Of a stretch of 46,720 bases of DNA, positions 7,211 to 14,444 are shown in pieces. The position numbers and the translations under genes were made by a program. The stretch covers positions 1 through 46,720 of the forward strand of contig JAEESL010000007.1 of assembly GCA_016286345.1 (NCBI GenBank), read 5' to 3'. The stretch's first letter is position 1; every line of letters starts with the position of its first letter. The notes below the pieces were generated by a model that made no database searches, was not told where the DNA came from, and was given only the letters and a program-made list of their open reading frames with translations. Source of the stretch: Dehalococcoidales bacterium. Lineage in GTDB: Bacteria > Chloroflexota > Dehalococcoidia > Dehalococcoidales > UBA1222.

Positions 7211-7870
7211 ATGGAAAAAACAATCACAGTGAAAGGAACCGGAAAAGCAACAGCAAAACCTGATCTGGTCGTTCTTTCAATGAATCTGGAATCACGGGAC
7301 AGGGAATACAAAAAGGCCATGGATATGGCTTCGGACAATATCGGTCATCTCAACAAGACTCTTGAAAAAGCAGGCTTTGAAAAGGATTCGGTCATTACCA
7401 CCGATTTCAATGTCCATACTGAATATGAGAATATCCGTGATAAAGACGGAAGCTACAAAAACATCTTCAAGGGCTATGTTGTAATGCACAGTCTCAAGAC
7501 CGAATTCGACTTCGATTCCGAACTTCTCACCAGGGCTCTTTCTGCCATCGGAACATGTCTTGCACATCCCCAGCTCTCTATCGCATTCACGATAAAGGAT
7601 CCGACAGAAATCAATGAAGAGCTGCTCAGATCGGCATCGGAAAACGCAAAACGCAGAGCCGAGGTACTCAGCGAAGCTTCCGGAGTGAAACTCGGAGAGC
7701 TTGTTGCGATCGATTACAACATGGGAAAACCGAATGTCTACTCAAACACCCGTTATAATGTTGCCGATGAAGCACTGGGGGCTCCCATGCTGATGGCAAA
7801 ATCCATTTCCATCCAGCCGGATGATATCAAACTTACCGACACCGTCACCTTTGTCTGGAAGATCGAATGA
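7211..7870 (+). CDS. SIMPL-domain (DUF541) protein
   Basis: 219 residues. The opening VKGTGKATAKPDLVVLSM is the hallmark of the SIMPL/DUF541 family (canonical VxGxGxaxxxPDxa), followed by the conserved body (NVHTEYENI, RRAEVLSEASGVKLGEL). Most relatives are periplasmic with a signal peptide; this one has none and should be cytoplasmic. The molecular function of the family is poorly known; some members relate to stress tolerance. AAGGAG nine bases before the ATG supports the start. The next gene overlaps its stop (ATGA), so the two are translationally coupled. Confidence 0.85.
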   Translation: MEKTITVKGTGKATAKPDLVVLSMNLESRDREYKKAMDMASDNIGHLNKTLEKAGFEKDSVITTDFNVHTEYENIRDKDGSYKNIFKGYVVMHSLKTEFDFDSELLTRALSAIGTCLAHPQLSIAFTIKDPTEINEELLRSASENAKRRAEVLSEASGVKLGELVAIDYNMGKPNVYSNTRYNVADEALGAPMLMAKSISIQPDDIKLTDTVTFVWKIE

Positions 7871-8478
7871 ACAGAATCATTACAATAGCAAGGGAATTCG
7901 GAAGCGGAGGGCGTGAACTCGGCGTACTCCTGGCTGAAAAGCTGGGTTATGCCTACTATGACAAAGAGATCATTTCCGAGATCGCAAAGAGGACCGAACT
8001 CTCCGAGGAATATGTTTCCGCCATTGTTGAAAACCGCACCCATAAAATGTTCCCTATCACGATCGGACGAAGTATTGCCATGATAAGCAACAGTACCCTT
8101 CTCCAGCAGGATATTTCCATTTACAGGGAACAGAGCAGGATCATACGGGAAATGGCCGAGAAATCGGATTGTGTGATCGTAGGTAGATGTGCTGACTTTC
8201 TTCTCAAAGACCAAAATGCCTTCCGTATCTTTGTATATTCCGACATGCAGAGCAGAATAAAGCGATGCCGTGAAAAAGGCTATGAAGGGTCAGACCTTTC
8301 GGATAAAGAGATACAGAAAAAAATATCCGAGATCGATAAAAGCCGTGCGGATTATTACAAAAACTACACAGATCAGGAATGGGGCAAAAAAGAAAACTAT
8401 GATCTGATGGTCAATACAACAGACTGCAGCATGGAAGAGCTGGCAGAAAAACTGAAAGCCTACATCACATCAGAATAA
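7867..8478 (+). CDS. Cytidylate kinase-like P-loop kinase
   Basis: 203 residues, family AAA_26/cytidylate kinase-like. It begins ITIAREFGSGGRELGVLLAEKLG, a P-loop of the form REFGSGGRE instead of the classical Gx4GKS. Further marks are YYDKEII, CVIVGRCADFLL and the KKISEIDKSRADYYKNYT segment near the lid. These proteins are common beside other genes in Clostridia and their true substrate is usually untested. The ATG overlaps the SIMPL stop by four bases. A terminator follows, which closes the three-gene unit. Confidence 0.85.
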   Translation: MNRIITIAREFGSGGRELGVLLAEKLGYAYYDKEIISEIAKRTELSEEYVSAIVENRTHKMFPITIGRSIAMISNSTLLQQDISIYREQSRIIREMAEKSDCVIVGRCADFLLKDQNAFRIFVYSDMQSRIKRCREKGYEGSDLSDKEIQKKISEIDKSRADYYKNYTDQEWGKKENYDLMVNTTDCSMEELAEKLKAYITSE

Positions 8479-8497
8479 TTCAGATATGCTTAAACAT

Positions 8498-8530
8498 AAA
8501 AAGACCGGAACGCTGAATTCTGGTCTTTTT
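8498..8530 (+). terminator. Intrinsic terminator after the kinase gene
   Basis: AAAAAGACCGGAA and TTCTGGTCTTTTT pair around CGCTGAA, followed by GGTTTTT. The A-run on the left arm makes it potentially bidirectional, also serving the convergent nitroreductase operon. Confidence 0.75.
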
Positions 8531-8577
8531 GGTTTTTCATTTGATCTGGAGGGTCAGATCACATCAATATTCATTTT

Positions 8578-9093
8578 TTAGATAATGCAGGCTCGTTCTT
8601 CAAATTTCTTCTTCTCGGAAGGAACAGGTTCCTTCTCAGGAACACCGACCGGGATGATGGTCTTGACGATGGATTCATCCTCGATTCCAAGGATCTTCTT
8701 GATCTTATCGGCATTATCACCTGCCTTGGTCATACCGTCCATCCAGACACCTGCATAACCGAGAGCTGTAATTGCCAGCCAGACATTTTCAGTTGCGGCT
8801 CCATAATCTTCAACGTTGAAGGACATACCGTAGACCAGCGGACCTGAAAGTTTCTGAGTTATCACAACGATAAGAGGTGCAGTCTGAGTTGCAGGGGTTG
8901 AAATAACTTCACTTATCTTCTTCAGGACTTCGGGATCCTTGACCCCAATGAATGAAACTCCCTGGAAATTCATGCCTGACGGAGCATCGATACCTGCCTG
9001 AAGGATCTTTCTGATATCCTCATCAGGTACTTTCTGATCCTTATACGGACCTCTGTAGCTTGCTCTCTTTTTTACCACCTCGAAAAAATCCAT
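8578..9093 (-). CDS. Nitroreductase-family FMN oxidoreductase
   Basis: 171 residues. RASYRGPYKDQKVP at the N-terminus is the FMN phosphate-binding start of the nitroreductase family (canonical RRSxRxf), followed by ILQAGIDAPSGMNFQG, YGAATENVWLAITALGYAGVWMDGM and IIPVGVPEKEP. Such enzymes move electrons from NAD(P)H to nitro or quinone-like compounds; the substrate is not shown. It is the last gene of a three-gene unit. The preceding gene's final codons supply the AAAGGAG, and its TAA directly abuts this ATG. Confidence 0.88.
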   Translation of the reverse strand: MDFFEVVKKRASYRGPYKDQKVPDEDIRKILQAGIDAPSGMNFQGVSFIGVKDPEVLKKISEVISTPATQTAPLIVVITQKLSGPLVYGMSFNVEDYGAATENVWLAITALGYAGVWMDGMTKAGDNADKIKKILGIEDESIVKTIIPVGVPEKEPVPSEKKKFEERACII

Positions 9094-9582
9094 TTATATC
9101 TCCTTTAAAATAAAATAATATGGGCATATGTTCTCGTAGCTGCCATCCTTCATTCTGAACCCGCCGGGAATAACTCCAAGCTGGATAAATCCCAGTCTTT
9201 CATACAGATGTCTGGCATGTATATTGGATTCGACCACTGCATTGAACTGCAGTATTCCGAATCCTTTTTCCCTTCCGCGGACAATACAGTCCTTCACAAG
9301 CATTTCACCGATGTGCTTTCCCCGGCTTTCCCTGCTGACCGCATAGCTGGCATTGCAGATATGTCCGCATCTGCCGACATTATTCGGATGAAGGATATAC
9401 AGACCGTATATTCTTCCTTCATCTTCTGCTACGGCACAGTAGGTCTGGGATCCGAAGAACTTCCTGCCTGTTTCAGCATCAAGTTCTTCTTCCTGCGGAA
9501 AGGCTGTTCCTTCTTCAACAACCTCATTCCAGATCCTGATCATTTCTGTCAGGTCTTTCTCATTATACTCTCTTATCTTCAT
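9094..9582 (-). CDS. GNAT-family N-acetyltransferase
   Basis: 162 residues. The acetyl-CoA-binding block ASYAVSRESRGKHIGEMLVKDCI holds the R-x-x-G-x-G/H-like pyrophosphate loop, and NIHARHLYERLGFIQLGVIPGGFRMKDG is the typical C-terminal motif of phosphinothricin/amino acid acetyltransferase-like GNATs. Acceptor unknown. The ATG overlaps the stop of the hydrolase gene upstream (ATGA) and its end overlaps the nitroreductase ribosome-binding site. It is therefore the tightly coupled middle gene of the unit. Confidence 0.88.
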   Translation of the reverse strand: MKIREYNEKDLTEMIRIWNEVVEEGTAFPQEEELDAETGRKFFGSQTYCAVAEDEGRIYGLYILHPNNVGRCGHICNASYAVSRESRGKHIGEMLVKDCIVRGREKGFGILQFNAVVESNIHARHLYERLGFIQLGVIPGGFRMKDGSYENICPYYFILKEI

Positions 9583-10268
9583 CCTATTTTTCCTGTCAGA
9601 AACGCAAATACCTTTTCATTGAACTCTTCCGGATTGTTCCTGGCAATATAGTGATTTCCTTTTACAAACACCAATTCTGAATCCGGAATGGATGCTGAAA
9701 TCAATTCCGTATGCTTTCTTTTTATCAGATCACGTGTTCCCGCCATCACAAGAGTCTTAACAGTAATCTTTGACAGCTCTGAAGGATCGATATTCGGTGA
9801 ATCGACCATGAGGCCGAGCATTTCCATTTTTGCTTTTGCCTTCGGATCATTCTTTGCCCTGGCTTTATTGATCCTGTATCCGATCTCGATCGGAAGCTGG
9901 GTGGTAAGCTTAACTCCTGATGTGTTGAGATTTGCTCCGTCAACGATCAGTCTGATCAGCATATCGGAATGTCTGATGGCAAACAGAAGAGCAATATTGC
10001 CTCCGTCTGAAAAACCAAGCAGATTGGCTTTGCTGATACCGCGATGCTTCATGAATTCATAGAGGTCATCTGCAAATTGTGAAATGGTAAACGGCTCTTC
10101 TCCTCTGGGAGTCCTCCCATGTCCGCGGGTATCTATGGCATAAACATGAAAGTATTTTGAAAACAGATCGATCTGTCCGGCAAAGTAATCACTGTTCTCA
10201 TCGTTGCCGTGCAGCAGGATGAGTTTTTCTCCATGCCCTTTCTCAATACAGTAATGCTTTATATCCAT
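9579..10268 (-). CDS. Alpha/beta-fold hydrolase
   Basis: 229 residues. LILLHGNDENSDYF gives the oxyanion-hole region, IDTRGHGRTPRG the usual second loop, GFSDGGNIAL the nucleophile elbow with catalytic serine, GTRDLI the acid and GNHYIARNNPEEF the histidine. All parts of the triad are present. It resembles the esterase/lactonase branch; substrate unknown. There is no signal peptide. No clear ribosome-binding site precedes the ATG at 10268, so the exact start is less certain. It heads the operon that continues with GNAT and nitroreductase. Confidence 0.88.
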   Translation of the reverse strand: MDIKHYCIEKGHGEKLILLHGNDENSDYFAGQIDLFSKYFHVYAIDTRGHGRTPRGEEPFTISQFADDLYEFMKHRGISKANLLGFSDGGNIALLFAIRHSDMLIRLIVDGANLNTSGVKLTTQLPIEIGYRINKARAKNDPKAKAKMEMLGLMVDSPNIDPSELSKITVKTLVMAGTRDLIKRKHTELISASIPDSELVFVKGNHYIARNNPEEFNEKVFAFLTGKIG

Positions 10269-10392
10269 GCATATATCATAGCTTTTTTACCATCAAAGAA
10301 AAGATTTTTTTTGAGATCCGGTCATTTTTGAAAAATTTGTCCACATGTGTGCAGTATTATGAAATTGTCATTTTGGAACTCCTTCTTGAATA

Positions 10393-10425
10393 CGGGAACA
10401 GCTGAAGTCGCATAAGCTGTTCCCG
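10393..10425. repeat. 11-bp perfect hairpin in the divergent intergenic region
   Basis: CGGGAACAGCT and AGCTGTTCCCG pair around GAAGTCGCATA, followed on the + strand by AACTTCTTTTT. It looks like a terminator, but no + strand gene lies upstream within 1.9 kb. It may instead be a leader structure or end a small unannotated RNA transcribed from about 10300. Confidence 0.5.
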
Positions 10426-10529
10426 AACTTCTTTTTCAGGACTTTTTTATCCGGATTGCTGTAAAATACCTTGCAGTGATAATCTTTTAACTTGGTAACA
10501 CTTATTATCCTGAAAGAGGGTTATTGAAT

Positions 10530-10877
10530 ATGATCGCTTTGCTGATGAATCTATTTCTTGTCATGTCAGGTGTTCTTCTGCTCATTTATGACAGGAAATA
10601 TAAGACTACGACCGGAAAAGTGATCAGCAGCGGAAAAGGCGGAGAAACAAAATACCAGTCAGTCGTTGAATACGATGCCGATGGAAAAACTCTGCACTGC
10701 AAGATCGATCATTCAAAGGAAGCACTCACCAGGGAAGGAGCAGCCGTAAAGCTCAAATATGATCCCGAAGATCCTGTTTCGGCGACCAATGAAATGATCG
10801 ATGTCACAGCTCTTCTGCTTATCGGTATCTGTTCTTTCAATATAGTTCTGGTTATCATCAGCTTTATCGCTTCTTGA
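10530..10877 (+). CDS. DUF3592-like small membrane protein
   Basis: 115 residues from ATG 10530, nine bases after AGAGGG; the ORF-track start (TTG at 10524) is too close to that site. Two membrane segments bracket the protein (ALLMNLFLVMSGVLLLIY and ALLLIGICSFNIVLVIISFI). Between them lies a soluble domain of about 65 residues (TTGKVISSGKG, VEYDADGKTLHCK, VKLKYDPEDPVSATNE). A two-TM protein with this TGKVI...V.Y.PEDP core resembles DUF3592, whose function is unknown. The carbonic anhydrase gene starts about 80 bases downstream on the same strand. Confidence 0.65.
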   Translation: MIALLMNLFLVMSGVLLLIYDRKYKTTTGKVISSGKGGETKYQSVVEYDADGKTLHCKIDHSKEALTREGAAVKLKYDPEDPVSATNEMIDVTALLLIGICSFNIVLVIISFIAS

Positions 10878-10957
10878 TTTTCCTCGGAATTGCTGTTAAT
10901 AATCATGCAGATGATCTGCGTGTTAAAAATAAAAGATTCATGCTCAGGAGATATTCT

Positions 10958-11509
10958 ATGAACAGCAGCCAGGCATTATCCAAACTCATGGAAGGAAACA
11001 ACAGATATGTTGAAACCGGAAGGAACGATTCTGTATTCGGAAAGGAATACCTGAAGGACCTTGCGGAAAACGGACAGCATCCCTTTGCCTGTGTTATCTG
11101 CTGTGCCGATTCAAGAGTGGTTCCCGAGAATATTTTCTCCGTCAATATCGGCGAGATATTCACGATAAGAAACGCCGGAAATGTCATAGACAATGCCGAG
11201 GTCGGATCTGCGGAATATGCCGCACTTCATCTTCATGTTCCTCTGATCCTGGTACTGGGACATACAAAATGCGGAGCGGTACAGGCAGCACTGTCCGGAA
11301 ATGATGAAGGAAATATCGGATATATTGCATCACGCATAAAGAAAGAGCTCGGAGGCGAGACCGATCCCCGAATCTGTTCAGCAAGAAATGCAGTGCACGG
11401 AGCAAATACCCTGAAGGAAAGCCCCATCCTTTCAAAACTCATCAGCGAAGAAAAGCTAAGAATAGCCGTAGCACTCTATGATGTAGATACCGGAAAGGTC
11501 AGTTTCTAG
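10958..11509 (+). CDS. Beta-class carbonic anhydrase
   Basis: 183 residues from ATG 10958 with AGGAGA just upstream; the longer ORF-track start overlaps the previous gene and lacks a site. Zinc ligands are visible: C and D/R in CCADSRV, then H and C in HTKCGAV. GEIFTIRNAGNVI and AALHLHVPLILVLGH complete the family core. It interconverts carbon dioxide and bicarbonate and supplies bicarbonate for carboxylations in the cytoplasm. It is shorter at the C-terminus than plant-type enzymes but normal for this bacterial branch. Confidence 0.92.
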   Translation: MNSSQALSKLMEGNNRYVETGRNDSVFGKEYLKDLAENGQHPFACVICCADSRVVPENIFSVNIGEIFTIRNAGNVIDNAEVGSAEYAALHLHVPLILVLGHTKCGAVQAALSGNDEGNIGYIASRIKKELGGETDPRICSARNAVHGANTLKESPILSKLISEEKLRIAVALYDVDTGKVSF

Positions 11510-11737
11510 TTAAAACATATCTTTCCGTAGCAATTGCCATGGCTGATTAATTCCCCATACCCACCCTGGGATCGTAAGTACATGGTAGTAAATATTCAAT
11601 ATAAAGATGCATTTGTAAGGATGCTGGGCAAAAGTGTAAAAAAGGATTCGAACCTTGATGACGCCCCTGTCAACACCATACAATGGGCACATACTCTGCC
11701 CTGGAGTTGTACTCTCCCGACCCGTTAACCTTAAAAG

Positions 11738-12196
11738 CTATTGTTCTATAAGATCAGTCGTCCAGTTGAGTCCCTGAATCCTGGTCTCAAGCTCTCTCAA
11801 TTTCTTTGCTTCTTCATCAATGCGCTTCTGAAGAGCTCTTACGTTCATGGTGCTCTTGATTACGATCTCTGACCCTCTGGATCTGTACACTTTCTCGCTG
11901 GATTTAGTGACAAAAGAGCGGAGGATATCAATGTGAAGTATCATTGCATCACGTTTTGAGATAAGAGCAGTAATGGTTTCACTGCCGTCTTTAACGGCTG
12001 CGTTCGTCAGATTGATTGCTGTGACCAGTTCTGTCAGTCTGTCTGTCATTCTGTCCAGCTGTGCAAGGAGTTCTTCAGGATCCTCGGAAGGATTCTCACC
12101 TTCCTGGACCAGAGCGTTGTTGGAAAGTCTTTCTCTGATCTGTGCGATTCGTTTCTGAAGATCGCTTCTTTCTGATAATGCTTCTGCAATTTTCAT
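11738..12196 (-). CDS. DIP1984-family protein
   Basis: 152 residues. MKIAEALSERSDLQKRIAQIRERLSNNALVQEGE...EDPEELL, INLTNAA and the ending TRIQGLNW match the DIP1984 family, a mostly helical coiled-coil protein widespread in Bacillota and Actinomycetota. Function is unknown; heptad-rich helices suggest an oligomer. AGGAGA before the ATG supports the start. A decayed copy of this gene's last codons sits at 28888-28922 in the same window. Confidence 0.85.
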   Translation of the reverse strand: MKIAEALSERSDLQKRIAQIRERLSNNALVQEGENPSEDPEELLAQLDRMTDRLTELVTAINLTNAAVKDGSETITALISKRDAMILHIDILRSFVTKSSEKVYRSRGSEIVIKSTMNVRALQKRIDEEAKKLRELETRIQGLNWTTDLIEQ

Positions 12197-12279
12197 ATCT
12201 TTCTCCTATAAAACATGCAGCCGGCAAAGGATGAAGATCAATCACCGGCCATGATATCAATCTGTATCGAAAACGGTTT

Positions 12280-14223
12280 TTACTGTTTGTCGTTGACCTT
12301 CTTAATAAAAGCAATAAATTCATCGGACGGAACAGGAGTTGAGAAATAAAATCCCTGAAGATAGTCACAATTCATTTCTTCAAGCATTGCCATCTGCTCA
12401 GGTGTCTCAACACCCTCAGTCACAACTTTGATGCCGAGTTCATGCGCCATTCTGATGGTGTTATCAAGGATCACATATGCATTTCTGACTTCTCTGGATT
12501 TCCACATGATCGATCTGTCTATCTTTACTAAATCGAATGGTATATCAAAGAAATAAGACAGATTCGAATAGCCTGTACCGTAATCATCCATGGAAAAACC
12601 GCATCCTGCTTTCTTGATGCTATTTATTGATTTTCTCAGAGCCTTTGAATCCATGGACATCTGTGATTCGGTGATCTCAAAATTGATGTGTGAAGTATCG
12701 ATACCTGATTTTTCGATCATTTCCAGAAGGTCCTTAATAGCTGTACTGTTCATGCACTGTATCATTGACAGGTTCACTTCCATGCACTTGAATCCGTGCT
12801 GGAGAATTTCGGAATTATTCATCATGTCCAGTACATTTCTCAGGACTATCTTTCCGATCTCTATTATCCTACCCTTCTTCTCTGCAATGGGGATGAATTC
12901 ATCAGGAGGAATAAACCCGAGATCGGGATCCTTCAGTCTGAGCAGGGCCTCCGCTGTGGAAACCGCCTTTGCCTCTGTATCCCAGATGGGCTGGTAATAT
13001 ACCTCAAAACCATTGTCCAAGATAGCTTTGTATATGGCATCTTCAACTGCACTCTGACGGTTGAATCTTTCGATAAGAGTGGTTATCTTACCTTTATTCT
13101 GATATCCGTTGTCATTAGAACTTTCAGAGTAATTTTCTCTGACATTGTCTATGACAAGGAGAAGATGTTCAAGATTATTGATCTCTTCAGGGACTTTGAT
13201 CGTTGAAATGACTGTGTCAAGCTTGCAGCTTACGGTTTTCTCGACCCATTCATTACTGAATCTTTCTTCAGCCTGACGAATTGCGTCTTCAATATTATCC
13301 ATGTGAGTACTTAGAAGGACAAAGTATCCTTTGTCCAGATAATAAACGGTTATTTCTTTTCTGATGTTTCTGAGAAATTCACCAACCAAGGCCATGATGC
13401 CTGTCATACGGTCGATCCCCAATTTCAGATTGGCATTCTCATAATTGGTGATATCGACAGTTGCCATCGAGTATGACGATCTGTTGATAAAATAGTTTCT
13501 GTTGTCTTCGATAAATGCCCTCTTGTTGTAGCAGCCAGTAGTAAAATCGGATATTTCTTCCCAGTTATCCATAACGAGAAGTATTCCCATCATAACGATG
13601 GTTTCTATAAAACATGAAATAAGGATATCTGGAATAAAAGCCTGGACAGCTTCTGCAACTATTGAAGAGAAAATAAAGAAGAACCCCATCAGCTTCTTTG
13701 AATATGTAAGACCTCGTCCGTATTTGAACAGATACACAGTTGAAAGAACGAGATACAAAAGATCAACTGCATACAGGACATAGAATGCCGGACCATGCGT
13801 GTACATTCCGGCGGAATCGTAATAAAAGACCCAGTTGAAAAAAGGATTGAGGAGAAAACAAAGAAGAACAATCACGACCGGAATAGTCAGGGAAAAAACT
13901 TTTATACGTGATGCCCTTGTTGTAAATGTTTTATCCACACCTGTCTGGAAAAGAATATAAACGAAGAAAATGAAAGGCATTAAGTTCTGGCAGATAAGAT
14001 AACCGTAATTGGAAAAGTCTCTCAGCCCTTTTGAATACTGATCGGGATAAGAATTCGGAAAACAGGTCAAAATATCGAAGAAACATGTCAGAGCGCTGAA
14101 AATGGCAAGAACAAAGATCGCCTTGTTTACCGGTCTTTCAAGTTTCTTCTTCCAGAGAATAAAAATGACCGCGATAACCGACATCACAAAGCCGACTATA
14201 TCAAAATCGTAGTTATACAGCAT
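12280..14223 (-). CDS. 7TM-linked cyclic-di-GMP phosphodiesterase (EAL) with degenerate GGDEF
   Basis: 647 residues. Seven hydrophobic segments fill residues of about 7-220, resembling a 7TM sensor. Residues of about 230-380 form a GGDEF-fold domain in which the catalytic signature is replaced (DKGYFVLLS), so it should not make cyclic-di-GMP. Residues of about 395-640 are an EAL domain with the key motifs: AEALLRL, EVNLS, NFEITES, SMDDYGTGYSNL, KIDRSI, TEGVETPEQ and QGFYFS. It should be able to hydrolyse cyclic-di-GMP. The ligand of the membrane part is unknown. It lies about 80 bases upstream of the DIP1984 gene, probably on its own transcript. Confidence 0.9.
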   Translation of the reverse strand: MLYNYDFDIVGFVMSVIAVIFILWKKKLERPVNKAIFVLAIFSALTCFFDILTCFPNSYPDQYSKGLRDFSNYGYLICQNLMPFIFFVYILFQTGVDKTFTTRASRIKVFSLTIPVVIVLLCFLLNPFFNWVFYYDSAGMYTHGPAFYVLYAVDLLYLVLSTVYLFKYGRGLTYSKKLMGFFFIFSSIVAEAVQAFIPDILISCFIETIVMMGILLVMDNWEEISDFTTGCYNKRAFIEDNRNYFINRSSYSMATVDITNYENANLKLGIDRMTGIMALVGEFLRNIRKEITVYYLDKGYFVLLSTHMDNIEDAIRQAEERFSNEWVEKTVSCKLDTVISTIKVPEEINNLEHLLLVIDNVRENYSESSNDNGYQNKGKITTLIERFNRQSAVEDAIYKAILDNGFEVYYQPIWDTEAKAVSTAEALLRLKDPDLGFIPPDEFIPIAEKKGRIIEIGKIVLRNVLDMMNNSEILQHGFKCMEVNLSMIQCMNSTAIKDLLEMIEKSGIDTSHINFEITESQMSMDSKALRKSINSIKKAGCGFSMDDYGTGYSNLSYFFDIPFDLVKIDRSIMWKSREVRNAYVILDNTIRMAHELGIKVVTEGVETPEQMAMLEEMNCDYLQGFYFSTPVPSDEFIAFIKKVNDKQ

Positions 14224-14444
14224 TTTCCTGTTTTATTCTCCGGACAAACTCTCAGTTTTAATATGTAATGTCTAATTATACCAAAATACTGTATGTACAC
14301 ATATAGTTACGAGTCTTATATTCCTCAAAGAGCAGCATACACTAAAAACTGTTTGCATAGATAAAGGTCGCATGTTAGAATTTTTGTGCCTAAAAGCATG
14401 GTTTCCCCGACTTTATGTAAAGGATTAAAAGTAGTGGTTTTGCT

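Noticed and set aside
11640-11730. tRNA-like sequence on the minus strand with GGTTCGAATCC and a GGGCAGA/TTTTGCCC pairing
   Set aside because: The T-loop is perfect, but extra bases separate it from the acceptor strand and no anticodon arm of the right size forms. At most a decayed tRNA; a tRNAscan or Infernal run would settle it.
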